DNA from: Acinetobacter junii CIP 64.5
GTDB taxonomy: Bacteria > Pseudomonadota > Gammaproteobacteria > Pseudomonadales > Moraxellaceae
Direction: 5' to 3'
Assembly: GCF_000368765.1 (NCBI RefSeq)
Contig: NZ_KB849655.1
Span: 1,590,127-1,654,126, forward strand
DNA: 64,000 nucleotides
Both the position numbers and the translations under genes were made by a program. The notes beneath the pieces were generated by a model. It did no database searches and was not told the origin of the DNA. It saw only the letters and a program-made list of their open reading frames with translations. Shown piece by piece: positions 36,996-45,946 of the stretch (position 1 is the first letter of the stretch; each line of letters starts with the position of its first letter).

Positions 36996-38873
36996 TTAAA
37001 TTTCGATTTGACTACCTAACTCGACGACACGGTTAGTCGGAATTTGATAAAAATCACTAACAGGGCTAGTGTTTCGTTGCATTGAGATAAATAAACGTTC
37101 ACGCCACGGAGACATTCCATCACCAACACTGTGCACGATACGATCACGTGAAATGAAGAAACTAATCTGCATCAAGTCATATTCAAATTCTAATTGCTCA
37201 TATGCTTGCATTAATGCACGTGGAACATTTGGCTCATCTTTAAATCCATAGAAGATTTTAATGCGATAGAAATGCTCATTTAGTGTTTCGACTTGCACCC
37301 GCTCCTCTTGAGGAACAAAAGGAACATCCTCAATCACAACCGTGACTAGAATATTTCGCTCATGCAATACTTTGTTGTGCTTAATATTATGCAACATCGC
37401 ATGAGGTACAACATTCGGCGTACCTGTCAAAAATACTGCATCGCCAGGCACACGATGGACATTATCCCCCAGACTTCGGACGAATAAATCCAAAGATAAA
37501 GTATCGTGTTCAAGTTTAGCAAAGGTCAACTCTCGACCACGCTTCCAAGTCATTAGAATCATGACTGCGATACTGCCGATAAGTAAAGGAACCCAACCAC
37601 CAGAGAACATTTTTAATGAAGCAGCCGCAACCAGTACCGATTCCAAAAAGAAAAATGGAATAATTAAAAGCAATACTTTAGGCAGACTCCATTTCCATGC
37701 ATAGAAAATAAAGATCGCAACCAGAATGGTGTCACACAACATCGTTAAGGTCACAGCTAAACCATAAGCACTTGCAAGGTTTGAGCTGGTCTTAAAGATT
37801 AAGATTAAAATTACAATCGCGACGAGAAGCAACCAATTCAGGAATGGGACATAAATCTGACCTTCTTCTGAATCTGATGTATGTTTAATACTTAAACGTG
37901 GCAAATATCCCAATTGAATCGCCTGACGTGCAAGGGAAAAGACCCCTGAAATGACCGCTTGTGATGCAATCACCGCTGCCATAGTTGCCAAGATAATCAT
38001 TGGATATAAGGCCCAACTCGGCACCAATAAATAAAATGGATTTTCGATCGCAGCAGGGTTACGAAGTAGCAATGCTCCTTGACCCGCGTAATTTAACACC
38101 AAGCATGGTAAAACAACGGTGAACCAACCAAAGCGAATTGGACGAGGACCGAAATGTCCCATATCCGCATATAAAGCCTCACCACCAGTCACGGTAAGGA
38201 CTACAGCTCCCATAATAAAAAAGGACTGTAAAGGATGAGTAAAAATAAATTGGATTGCCCAATGCGGACTCACCATGCCCAAAACCACAGGTGTCTGTAT
38301 GACACTGACAATTCCGAGAATACCTAATGACAAAAACCAAAGTAAGGTAATTGGACCAAAAAATTTCCCGACAAAAGCGGTTCCATGTTTTTGCATCAAA
38401 AATAAGGTCGTAACGATCACAATTGCAATCGGTACAATAAAAGGATCGAGTACATCTGTTGCAATGGATAAGCCTTCTACTGCGGAGAGGACTGAAATCG
38501 CAGGCGTGATGATGCCATCACCAAAGAAGAGTGATGCGCCAATAAACCCAATTGCAATCAAGTAAATTTTTTTAGTATCTGATATTTTGGCTTTGCGCAA
38601 ATTCAAGGCCAGTAAAGCCATGATTCCACCTTCACCATTATTGTCTGCTCGCATAACAATAGCGATGTATTTGATACTAATAATGAGCATCAAACACCAG
38701 AAGATAATGGACAGGATACCCAATACATTTTCAGGCTGAATCCCGAGTCCATGTGCAGCATGAAATGATTCTTTCAATGCATACAGTGGACTTGTTCCAA
38801 TGTCTCCAAAGACTACCCCTAGTGCTGCTAATGCCGTGGCTGGCAACGCTGCTTTTTTTGCAGTACTTTGCAT
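36996..38873 (-). CDS. kup: Kup potassium uptake protein
   Basis: A 625-aa inner-membrane K+:H+ symporter of the KUP/HAK/KT family. The N-terminal domain has about 12 helices with [16 protein letters not shown] (residues about 19-34) and [26 protein letters not shown] near residue 236 is the pore signature. A hydrophilic C-terminal domain of about 170 residues follows. It starts [11 protein letters not shown]. Monocistronic, with its own terminator. Confidence 0.96.
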   Translation of the reverse strand: MQSTAKKAALPATALAALGVVFGDIGTSPLYALKESFHAAHGLGIQPENVLGILSIIFWCLMLIISIKYIAIVMRADNNGEGGIMALLALNLRKAKISDTKKIYLIAIGFIGASLFFGDGIITPAISVLSAVEGLSIATDVLDPFIVPIAIVIVTTLFLMQKHGTAFVGKFFGPITLLWFLSLGILGIVSVIQTPVVLGMVSPHWAIQFIFTHPLQSFFIMGAVVLTVTGGEALYADMGHFGPRPIRFGWFTVVLPCLVLNYAGQGALLLRNPAAIENPFYLLVPSWALYPMIILATMAAVIASQAVISGVFSLARQAIQLGYLPRLSIKHTSDSEEGQIYVPFLNWLLLVAIVILILIFKTSSNLASAYGLAVTLTMLCDTILVAIFIFYAWKWSLPKVLLLIIPFFFLESVLVAAASLKMFSGGWVPLLIGSIAVMILMTWKRGRELTFAKLEHDTLSLDLFVRSLGDNVHRVPGDAVFLTGTPNVVPHAMLHNIKHNKVLHERNILVTVVIEDVPFVPQEERVQVETLNEHFYRIKIFYGFKDEPNVPRALMQAYEQLEFEYDLMQISFFISRDRIVHSVGDGMSPWRERLFISMQRNTSPVSDFYQIPTNRVVELGSQIEI

Positions 38874-38996
38874 ATATTGTCTTCAATATAAAACGTGACT
38901 TGACGCAATATTATCATTAGACAAGAAGTTTTTCTGCAAATCTGTTTCGCTACAACTTGGCAGCCTGCTTTTTTTTAGTTACTATCGCACCCCATT

Positions 38997-39087
38997 GGTG
39001 AGGTGTCCGAGTGGCTGAAGGAGCACGCCTGGAAAGTGTGTAAACGTTTATAGCGTTTCGAGGGTTCGAATCCCTCTCTCACCGCCA
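38997..39087 (+). tRNA. tRNA-Ser(GGA)
   Basis: 91-nt tRNA with long variable arm. Acceptor GGTGAGG pairs with TCTCACC (one G-T), anticodon loop CTGGAAA with GGA, T loop GTTCGAA, CCA encoded at the end. The integrase gene begins 212 bp downstream, so its 3' end is the likely attachment site of the element to the right. Confidence 0.97.
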
Positions 39088-39121
39088 AATTCGACTTTTA
39101 CGGTAGTTTACCGTAGTGCAA

Positions 39122-39156
39122 AAGGCTTGATCCTAAAGGGGTTAAGCCTTTTTTTA
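39122..39156 (+). terminator. Terminator after tRNA-Ser
   Basis: AAGGCTT/AAGCCTT outer stem with a GATCC/GGGGTT-like inner part, followed by seven T. Confidence 0.75.
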
Positions 39157-39186
39157 TGCCCGATGCACTACGATGGATAACGGTAG

Positions 39187-39283
39187 TATACCGACAACTT
39201 TGTCGGTATATTTGTCGGTATAAATCCAAATCAGCTAATTTTTGACCGAAAACTCTCCAAAAGTGCTGATTTTATACCGACAA
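39187..39283. repeat. Four copies of TATACCGACAA in front of the integrase
   Basis: TATACCGACAA at 39187-39197 and 39273-39283, and its reverse complement TTGTCGGTATA at 39200-39210 and 39212-39222. The first two and the third form an inverted cluster; the last lies just before the integrase ribosome site. They look like integrase or excisionase arm sites, also able to control the gene. A separate inverted repeat ACGGTAGTTTACCGT lies at 39100-39114. Confidence 0.65.
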
Positions 39284-39298
39284 CCAGGAGAAATCAGA

Positions 39299-40588
39299 AT
39301 GGCAAAACAGTCTAATAAACTGACTGCTAAAGAGGTTAGAAACCTTAGCTTTGATGTGGATGGCGCAAAGAAGCAGAGACACCCGGACGGCGGTGGACTG
39401 TATTTATTGATTGATGAAACAGAAGCGAAATACTGGCGAATGGATTACCGTCGACCAGTAACTCAAAAATATAACACCCTGGCAATCGGCACCTACCCAA
39501 TGGTTAGCCTTGAGCAAGCAAGATCCAAACGTGATGAATTTAAGAAGATGCTGTCAGATGGCATCGATCCGGCTGAGCAACGTAATAATAAGAAACGTGA
39601 GCGGCGTCAAACCTTAGAGAATACCTTCAGTAAATTCGCAGCAGAATGGCTAGAGATCCGTAGACATGAGGGAAAGGTAGACCACGAAACAATTCGTAAA
39701 CTGGATAAAGATATATTACCGTTTATTGGAAAGTTACCGGTTGCAGAGTTGACCACTGAACAGCTGGAACGTGATGTGACTGATGCACTCGTTGAACGAG
39801 GTGCACTTGAATCAGCAAGACGTATTAAGTCCATTATAAACATGGTACTCAAGCTTCCATTGAAGCGAAGAATCATTACCTATAACCCTGCTCCAGACAT
39901 CATTCTTCCCCAGCCGACTAAAGGCAATCATAACGCGGTGACGGATGAAAAAGAGTTGGCAGATCTATTGCGTAAAACATGGCGTTTAACCAAAGACTTT
40001 CCTCGTACGAGAATTAGAACTGAGTTAGCAATAAAGCTATCAGCATATATCTACCAGCGCCCTGGGGAAGTCAGAACCCTACTTTGGGAATCGGTAGACT
40101 TTGAAAATAGATGCCTGTCCTTTGCAGCAAGTAAAACCAATCAAGACCACATCGTACCGTTATCAATTCAAGCGTATGACATTCTCAAAGAACTTGAAGA
40201 ATTACGGACCACTTCAAAATACGTTTTTCCAAGTGTCAAAACTTCATCTGAATGCATGAGTACAGACACCCTTACCCAGGTATTAAAACGATTGGGTTTT
40301 AAAGGGAAACATACAGCTCATGGATTCCGGGCAACGGCGCGAACATTACTGGATGAAGAAATCGAATATAGAACCGATATTGTAGAGCACCAGCTTGCTC
40401 ACAAGGTTAAAGACCCTAATGGCACAGCTTATAACCGAACCAAATTTTTACGCCGTCGACGCGAAATGATGCAGCTCTGGGCAGATTATCTCGACACACT
40501 TCGTCAAGGTGGGGATGTGTCTAAGTTCAAGCCAAACAACGATAGTGAAAATTTAATTCACTTTAAACCTAATACCAAGATGGCATAG
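39299..40588 (+). CDS. Tyrosine recombinase, phage P4-type integrase
   Basis: A 429-aa integrase with the DUF4102 N-terminal domain (residues 1-85, DGGGLYLLIDETEAKYW), an SAM-like core-binding domain and a catalytic domain. Catalytic residues: Arg in QRPGEVRTL, His-x-x-Arg in TAHGFRATART, His and Tyr in HQLAHKVKDPNGTAYNR. I start at ATG 39299 with AGGAG 8 nt upstream. It integrates the element at the tRNA-Ser next to it. Ends with a basic tail. Confidence 0.95.
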   Translation: MAKQSNKLTAKEVRNLSFDVDGAKKQRHPDGGGLYLLIDETEAKYWRMDYRRPVTQKYNTLAIGTYPMVSLEQARSKRDEFKKMLSDGIDPAEQRNNKKRERRQTLENTFSKFAAEWLEIRRHEGKVDHETIRKLDKDILPFIGKLPVAELTTEQLERDVTDALVERGALESARRIKSIINMVLKLPLKRRIITYNPAPDIILPQPTKGNHNAVTDEKELADLLRKTWRLTKDFPRTRIRTELAIKLSAYIYQRPGEVRTLLWESVDFENRCLSFAASKTNQDHIVPLSIQAYDILKELEELRTTSKYVFPSVKTSSECMSTDTLTQVLKRLGFKGKHTAHGFRATARTLLDEEIEYRTDIVEHQLAHKVKDPNGTAYNRTKFLRRRREMMQLWADYLDTLRQGGDVSKFKPNNDSENLIHFKPNTKMA

Positions 40589-40614
40589 CTCTGCTGCGTT
40601 TTCTAAAAGGATAA

Positions 40615-41682
40615 ATGGTCATGAGTAATATTAAAGATATTAAAAATCCAGCTCCTTTCTATACATTGAAAGATGCAGCAAAAGAGTTAAACCGAGCCTT
40701 GGAAGTTGATTACTATGATGCCAAGAAGCTATTAAATATGGCGTTGGTATATGACCTGCAGCTCTATATCTTCGTAAAAGGCTGGCATGGTCAAGCATCT
40801 TATGCTGAAGAGATGACGGACGAATGGAACGAGTATGCTGATGTTAATAAACATGGCGGGTATACAAAGCTGCATTTCGATATGGATGCCACTCTAGAGG
40901 CTATTATCAATGCAAGACTTAATTTATTTTTTGATGATGGTTGCTTACTTGAAGTACAACAAGAATTAATAAAACTTTTAACTATAAATAAAAAGTTTAT
41001 TGGAGATACTTCATTTGGTTATTTCGGAAATATTCTAGACATCCAAGACTCATATATAAGAAACCCCAAAAACTATTTTTTAGAAGTTTTTAAAGAAAGG
41101 CCTTCTTCTGTTTTAGTAAATGAACTTAGGGGATCTACGCTGCTTTCTGATGCTATTGCTTCCGTAACTGACGTCCATATTGCTTGGATTGAACTTTTGC
41201 GGGAAAGACCTAGGCTATATCATGGGTCTGTTATACCAAGGCCTGTAATTGACACCACAATTGAAAAGGAAGGTGAGCCTGCTATTTATCAAGCTATAAA
41301 CCGAACAGATCTTCTAATAACCCATTATCAACTTTCTAGAATTATTGAAGGCTCTTTAAAGCTTAGAGGCAGAAAAGTTGAAACGATTGAAACTTTAATT
41401 GAAAAACAAATTCAAAAGCCACGAGGAATAAGCCCAGCCAGAGAACGAGCTAAATTAGCAGCAAAAACTCTAGCTAATTATCTATGGAGTCAAGATAGGG
41501 ATAACAAAATTAAAATTAAAGAAATGGCTATTACAGTTTATGCAGAGCTAAGCCAGACCGAACACCGTATTGAATTACCTGATCAGGCCATATCATTAAA
41601 AGACTGGATTAAAGAAGTAGCTCCTCCTTATTCTAGAGAGCCTGGAAGGACCAAAGAAAAATATATATCAAGTGAAACTTAA
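40615..41682 (+). CDS. Hypothetical 355-aa element protein
   Basis: A soluble, mostly helical 355-aa protein, not recognised. The N-terminal phrase FYTLKDAAKELNRAL looks like a small helical domain; the C-terminal part (SLKDWIKEVAPPYSREPGRTKEK) resembles the end of proteins encoded beside integrases in other elements. AAAAGG lies just before two possible ATG starts (40615 and 40621). It follows the integrase by 26 bp on the same strand and is lower in GC than it. Confidence 0.7.
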   Translation: MVMSNIKDIKNPAPFYTLKDAAKELNRALEVDYYDAKKLLNMALVYDLQLYIFVKGWHGQASYAEEMTDEWNEYADVNKHGGYTKLHFDMDATLEAIINARLNLFFDDGCLLEVQQELIKLLTINKKFIGDTSFGYFGNILDIQDSYIRNPKNYFLEVFKERPSSVLVNELRGSTLLSDAIASVTDVHIAWIELLRERPRLYHGSVIPRPVIDTTIEKEGEPAIYQAINRTDLLITHYQLSRIIEGSLKLRGRKVETIETLIEKQIQKPRGISPARERAKLAAKTLANYLWSQDRDNKIKIKEMAITVYAELSQTEHRIELPDQAISLKDWIKEVAPPYSREPGRTKEKYISSET

Positions 41683-41736
41683 TATAGATCAAGTGGAACT
41701 TTCCATCTATTAACATATAAGAACCAACAACATACT

Positions 41737-41780
41737 ACCTCTAACGCCGTTGCAGTACGGCACATAGTTAGAGGTTTTTT
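41737..41780 (+). promoter_or_regulatory. Long hairpin overlapping a terminator-like T run and the alpA ribosome site
   Basis: ACCTCTAAC (41737-41745) pairs with GTTAGAGGT (41767-41775), with an inner GCCGT/ACGGC stem (41746-41750, 41757-41761), then six T, then C and the alpA ATG. The GAGG at 41771-41774, the only ribosome site for alpA, is inside the stem, so the hairpin would both end transcription and hide the site. Confidence 0.65.
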
Positions 41781-41781
41781 C

Positions 41782-42069
41782 ATGTCTACTCAACAACAAA
41801 TTACGGCGCCAAAAGGCTTTTATCGCATGTCACAACTTGCAACTACGGCTGCACGTAAAGAACGCAAGTACATCGCTAAAGATGGAACAACTCGAATCAT
41901 CAAAGCACGCCCTGAGCGCCAAGGCTTACTGCCAATGGGTGAAACAACTATTTGGGACAAAGTGCGTGCTGGTGAGTTCCCTACCCCAATTAAGCTAACC
42001 GAACGCATCACCGCATGGCGTATTGAAGATGTTGAAGCATGGATGGCTTCTAGAGGATTGGAGGCTTAA
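41782..42069 (+). CDS. AlpA-family DNA-binding regulator
   Basis: A 95-aa AlpA/Phage-AlpA (MerR-like winged helix) protein. The helix-turn-helix is TTIWDKVRAGEFPTPIKLTERI with AWRIEDVEAWMASR at the end. AlpA proteins activate integrase or excision genes in P4-like elements. Compared with usual 65-70-aa AlpA proteins it carries an extra basic loop of about 25 residues (residues about 23-46, RKERKYIAKDGTTRIIK). Its ribosome site lies in a hairpin. Confidence 0.85.
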   Translation: MSTQQQITAPKGFYRMSQLATTAARKERKYIAKDGTTRIIKARPERQGLLPMGETTIWDKVRAGEFPTPIKLTERITAWRIEDVEAWMASRGLEA

Positions 42070-42071
42070 TC

Positions 42072-42767
42072 ATGAATACTTCCATCACTTCCTTTTTGCC
42101 ATCGCAACAGATGCTTAGTTCGGATATCGCAGCTATTACGAAAATACGCCTAGATTCTGTAAAAAGGACTATCGAACGTTTAGCTGAACGCCTCGTTATA
42201 GCTTTACCACCAACGGTGGAAAAGCCTACAAACGGTCGTACAAGTACTGAATATGTGTTTTCTGGTGAACAAGGAAAGCTTGATTCAATTACTGTGGTTG
42301 CCCAGCTCTGCCCGGAGTTTACCGCAGCAATTGTAAAGCGCTGGTATGAGCTTGAGCAGCAGACCCCAGCATTTGATATCAGCAATCCTCAGCATCTCCT
42401 GCAGGCGATTGAAGTCCAAGCTAAACAGAATCTCCAGTTAAGTGCTGAAAACCAAGTGCTGACCAAGGCAATCGAAACCATTACTCATACTGAACACGGT
42501 GTGAAGTTCCAGCAAGCATGTAAGATTTTAAATGTAAAGCAGCAAGAACTGGCCGAATGGCTTCGGAAACATAATTGGGATCGGTATCTAAACAATGCCA
42601 GGGCTTCAACTTATTACAGTGAAAATCGCGGCTACTGTGAAACTAAGTATTCACTCAAAGAAGGTGTAAAGCCTTCAGGTCAATCATACAGCTACACACA
42701 GACTGAATTTTTTATATTGCCAAAAGGTATGCAGATCCTAGCTAAAAGGTTTGGGGAGCAGCCATGA
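42072..42767 (+). CDS. Phage antirepressor/regulator with KilAC domain
   Basis: A 231-aa phage regulator. The N-terminal part (LSSDIAAITKIRLDSVKRTIERLAERL; RTSTEYVFSGEQGKLDSI; LCPEFTAAIVKRWYELE) resembles the Rha/phage regulatory family. The C-terminal part is a KilAC-like DNA-binding domain (KFQQACKILNVKQQELAEWLRKHNW). It is 2 bp after alpA and shares ATGA with the next gene. Such proteins adjust lysis-lysogeny decisions. Confidence 0.82.
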   Translation: MNTSITSFLPSQQMLSSDIAAITKIRLDSVKRTIERLAERLVIALPPTVEKPTNGRTSTEYVFSGEQGKLDSITVVAQLCPEFTAAIVKRWYELEQQTPAFDISNPQHLLQAIEVQAKQNLQLSAENQVLTKAIETITHTEHGVKFQQACKILNVKQQELAEWLRKHNWDRYLNNARASTYYSENRGYCETKYSLKEGVKPSGQSYSYTQTEFFILPKGMQILAKRFGEQP

Positions 42768-43075
42768 GTTTTCAAAATATTTTCTGTTTAAGGCTTCTCA
42801 AATTAAAAATGATCGGCTATATTGATCGTGTTCGGTGCAAAATCACTGAATTAGCTTTGACAGGCTATAACTACGAAGGCGCATATAGTCCGCTCTGGGC
42901 TTTTTTTATGCGTAAAATCTCTATGCTTCTGCATCTTTATGTGGAGCTTGGGAGGGACACTTTCGAGTGTGCTGGTTCCCTTTGTAGCCAGTCTGTCAAC
43001 CTTCTCAAGCTTCACACCAATCATTTGACAGTGACGTGTGTGGCTCTTAATTACAAAGGAGCGCATTCATCATGA
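42764..43075 (+). CDS. Possible small protein, 103 aa
   Basis: An open frame tightly coupled at both ends: ATGA shared with the KilAC gene before it and with the gene after it. It is rich in Leu, Cys and aromatic residues (AYSPLWAFFMRKISMLLHLY) and not recognised. The DNA between 42880 and 42940 includes a GCTCTGGGCTTTTTT stretch that could instead be a terminator, so the frame may be non-coding. The coupling argues for a gene. Confidence 0.45.
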   Translation: MSFQNIFCLRLLKLKMIGYIDRVRCKITELALTGYNYEGAYSPLWAFFMRKISMLLHLYVELGRDTFECAGSLCSQSVNLLKLHTNHLTVTCVALNYKGAHSS

Positions 43076-43629
43076 ACGCTAAAGTACAAATTCAATTTTC
43101 AGAACAATCAATTCCTTTTTACAGTGTCGCAGATATTATCAATGCTTACTCACTTGCATCTGAAACTGCCACACAGCTTCGAACTCTGGCCAATCAAATC
43201 AGTAAAGCAACGGCTTTCGTTAAAGCATTTGTACAAGAAAATGATAGAGCTGACTCCTCTGCTTTTGCTGAACTAGAAAATCTAATCATAATTTCCCAGC
43301 AGCTTGCTAACAGCCAGGCAGATACCTATAGCCTTGAGCTTAAGAGACATCAACAAGAACCCGATGATCACTACAATGCGGGTGATCTGTACGATGCATA
43401 TTCATTAGCTTATGAAAACACATCATGGCTTGAGACCATGTTCTATCAAGTTAAAGATGAAGTCGAAGTAGTCAAAGAGGCCATTAAGCAAAATACTCAT
43501 GGCGCCGTCTTTGGAACGCTTGAGCACTTAATTCATATTGCTGCTTACTTGGCAGGGAGCCATAGCAATACATTCGACATTGAACGCGAAAATTATGAAA
43601 TACAGTGGGAGGCTACTAAAAATGGATAA
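43072..43629 (+). CDS. Hypothetical protein with two internal repeats
   Basis: A 185-aa acidic helical protein made of two related units of about 75 residues: residues about 16-93 (YSVADIINAYSLASETATQL...) and about 98-176 (YNAGDLYDAYSLAYENTSWL...). Shared positions include DAYSLA, LE-LI-IA-LA-S-ADT/NTF-E at their ends. The function is unknown; the overlaps before and after place it in the phage early operon. Confidence 0.7.
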   Translation: MNAKVQIQFSEQSIPFYSVADIINAYSLASETATQLRTLANQISKATAFVKAFVQENDRADSSAFAELENLIIISQQLANSQADTYSLELKRHQQEPDDHYNAGDLYDAYSLAYENTSWLETMFYQVKDEVEVVKEAIKQNTHGAVFGTLEHLIHIAAYLAGSHSNTFDIERENYEIQWEATKNG

Positions 43630-43798
43630 GCCTTCTACCCCATCAGAGCAAACTAAAGTACAGCCAAAACCTACTGTCGATCAGACAACAATGCTCCCAT
43701 CAGCTGCATATGTTGAATCAGTACGTATTACTCCAGAACGTCTTTGGAATACTGTGTTGAAAAATCATAAGCAGCAAGGAGGGCGTAGTGAGCATTGA
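43622..43798 (+). CDS. Small hypothetical protein, 58 aa
   Basis: A 58-aa protein, MDKPSTPSEQ... with a Pro/Thr/Gln-rich first half and ITPERLWNTVLKNHKQQGG at the end. It overlaps the gene before by 8 bp and the O-like gene after by 11 bp. It is not recognised; the overlaps on both sides support it as a real phage gene. Confidence 0.55.
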   Translation: MDKPSTPSEQTKVQPKPTVDQTTMLPSAAYVESVRITPERLWNTVLKNHKQQGGRSEH

Positions 43799-44582
43799 TG
43801 CAACACGCTGGGCTTGGACTGCTCCGGTAAATAATTCATCACAACGTCTCGTTCTGCTTTCGTTAGCAGATCGAGCTGGTGAAGAACATACGGCTTGGCC
43901 AAGCATAGATCGCCTGGCCAAAGATACCGTGCTGGACAAAAAGACAGTTCAAAAAGTTATTTTAGAGTTAATCAACTTGGGCCTAGTTGAAGATACGGGT
44001 GAACGCACGGGGCCAACTAAACGAGTTAGGGTTCTCAAGCTCAACGGCGTAAAGGGTCGCGAGGAATACACTCAAATTCAGAATGATTCTAATACACCCA
44101 AAAACGGGAATATTAAACAATCCCAAAAACGGAATGATTCCAAAAATGGGAATGATCCCGAAAATGGTGCTTTGAATAACCCCAAAAACGGGATGTTGAA
44201 TGATCCCAAAAACGGGGTGCAGAATCTATCAGGGAATCTACCAATGAATCTCTCTCAAGAGCATGACTGGATTCCTGATGTAGATCAGTTGATAACAAAG
44301 ATAAAGATGGCAGGTCATGGCAACAATATAGACCTAATCTTTGGCCTACCTAGCTTTGAATTCGAGCTGAGTGCATTCAACTCTTATTTTGATAATAGCG
44401 GCCTATCTGACAGTAAAAAACTACATAAGTTCACGGCTTGGATCGTAGACAAGTTTGATCGCTACAAAAAGCAGAATCCTGAATATGGCAGTCAGTCTCC
44501 GACCGGACAGCAAGCTAATACTGCTCAGCCATTTCTTAATTTACCGACTAAGCCTAAGAGCCTATTAGGAGGTCCTCAATGA
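43788..44582 (+). CDS. Phage replication initiator, lambda O-like, with iterons in the gene
   Basis: A 264-aa protein starting at GTG 43788 with AGGAGG upstream. Residues about 15-90 form a winged helix (SQRLVLLSLADRAGEEH; AWPSIDRLAKDTVLDKKTVQ), as in O-type initiators. Residues about 105-150 are a low-complexity linker of repeated PKNG/PENG units, coded by the iteron array. A C-terminal domain (residues about 165-235) would contact helicase. It overlaps dnaB by 4 bp. The O assignment is by layout and domain order. Confidence 0.85.
   Translation: MSIDATRWAWTAPVNNSSQRLVLLSLADRAGEEHTAWPSIDRLAKDTVLDKKTVQKVILELINLGLVEDTGERTGPTKRVRVLKLNGVKGREEYTQIQNDSNTPKNGNIKQSQKRNDSKNGNDPENGALNNPKNGMLNDPKNGVQNLSGNLPMNLSQEHDWIPDVDQLITKIKMAGHGNNIDLIFGLPSFEFELSAFNSYFDNSGLSDSKKLHKFTAWIVDKFDRYKKQNPEYGSQSPTGQQANTAQPFLNLPTKPKSLLGGPQ
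44097..44216 (+). repeat. Six-unit iteron array, candidate phage replication origin
   Basis: 12-bp units of consensus CCCAAAAACGGG start at 44097, 44122, 44139, 44157, 44181 and 44205 (spacings 25, 17, 18, 24, 24). Three units are exact; the others have one to three changes, keeping C-rich left and G-rich right ends. They lie inside the O-like gene, as the lambda origin lies in gene O. Confidence 0.75.
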
Positions 44583-45946
44583 ATACGCCTATTCATAATC
44601 TACAAATTGAACAAGCTGTACTTGCAGCACTGATGACTGTTTCAAATTCATATGGCCAAGTTGAGAACCTACTTACTGAAGATGATTTCCATGCTACACG
44701 CCACAAATTGATTTTTCAGGCTGTAGTTGATCTGGATTCGAAGAATTCACCATATGACGCTGTATTAGTAAATCAGTGGCTAGAAATGCGTAACTATTCT
44801 GAAGCTGCCGGTGGTGAGCAATACATCATGCAAATTTTAGGTGATGCCCCTTCCAGCTTTTATAACTTGGTGTCTTATGCTGAGAAATTGAAGGATCTTA
44901 CGACATGCAGGCAAGTTGAAGCTGAAGCCATGAAAGTAATTAACCATGCTCGGAACTTAACGGTGAGCCGTGGTGAGCTGGTCCAGAATGCACAAACTGC
45001 TTTTGCAGATCTGAATACTGAATCTGGAAGTGAATCCCTCTTTCATATTCATGATGCTGCATCCAATACATTTCTTGAGATGCACCGTAAGATTGAAGCT
45101 GCAATTGCTGGCAATTCGATGATCAAAGGAATCCAGACTGGCATCTATGACCTCGACAAGAAACTAGGCGATGTTGAACCTGGTTGCCTAATGGTGGTGG
45201 CTGCACGACCTGCAATGGGTAAGACGACTATGCTTCAGCTCATTGCAAATAATGTAGCAGTCATACAGAAAAAGCCTGCCCTCATCATGTCTGGCGAAAT
45301 GCCTAAAGAGCAGATCGCCATGCGTCTCTGTTGCGCGATTGCACCGGCAGATATTGGAGTAGTACGTAATTCCCCTCATCTGCTACCTAAAGAGGAATTT
45401 ACAGCATATACAAACGCCGTTGTGATGCTTCAAAAGGTACCAATGCAGATCAATGATACTTCCCGTCCATCTATTGCAAATATCAGGGAGTCTATCCGTA
45501 AAGTAAAACATCAGTATGGCTCTGTCGGTGTAGTTCTGGTTGATTATCTTCAGATCATGAAGACAACAAAGCAATTCGCCCGGGAGGATTTAAAGATTGC
45601 TTATTTTACCGGTGAGCTGAAAGCCATGGCCAAAGAGTTTGATTGCGTCATTGTTCTTTTATCTCAGCTCAATCGTGAGTTAGAGAAGCGACCTAATAAA
45701 AGACCAATGATGTCGGATCTACGTGAATCAGGTGCAATTGAACAAGATGCCGACCAAATTATTTTTTTGTACCGGGACGAAGTTTATAACAAAGAATCCC
45801 AATACCGAGGTATTGCCGAGGCCATTGTAGGAAAGAACCGCCACGGAGAAGCTGGTACTGCGTACATGCATGCCCAGCTGAAGTACTGTCAATTTACCAA
45901 TCTAGATCATGATGCACTTAATCAAATCCAGGGGAATACAATATGA
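44579..45946 (+). CDS. Replicative DNA helicase, DnaB family (phage)
   Basis: A 455-aa DnaB-like helicase that unwinds DNA at the phage origin. N-terminal domain residues 1-110 (IEQAVLAALMTV), RecA-like C-terminal domain from about 175: Walker A ARPAMGKTT (about 207), Walker B VVLVDYLQIM (about 320), and LRESGAIEQDADQI (H4 region). It overlaps the O-like gene and the next gene by 4 bp each. Having its own DnaB, the element needs no helicase loader of lambda P type. Confidence 0.94.
   Translation: MNTPIHNLQIEQAVLAALMTVSNSYGQVENLLTEDDFHATRHKLIFQAVVDLDSKNSPYDAVLVNQWLEMRNYSEAAGGEQYIMQILGDAPSSFYNLVSYAEKLKDLTTCRQVEAEAMKVINHARNLTVSRGELVQNAQTAFADLNTESGSESLFHIHDAASNTFLEMHRKIEAAIAGNSMIKGIQTGIYDLDKKLGDVEPGCLMVVAARPAMGKTTMLQLIANNVAVIQKKPALIMSGEMPKEQIAMRLCCAIAPADIGVVRNSPHLLPKEEFTAYTNAVVMLQKVPMQINDTSRPSIANIRESIRKVKHQYGSVGVVLVDYLQIMKTTKQFAREDLKIAYFTGELKAMAKEFDCVIVLLSQLNRELEKRPNKRPMMSDLRESGAIEQDADQIIFLYRDEVYNKESQYRGIAEAIVGKNRHGEAGTAYMHAQLKYCQFTNLDHDALNQIQGNTI

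Noticed and set aside
38997-39087. A duplicate of the tRNA-Ser 3' end as the right attachment site
   Set aside because: No second copy of the terminal GGTTCGAATCCCTC piece was seen to the right in this window; the right end is probably outside it.
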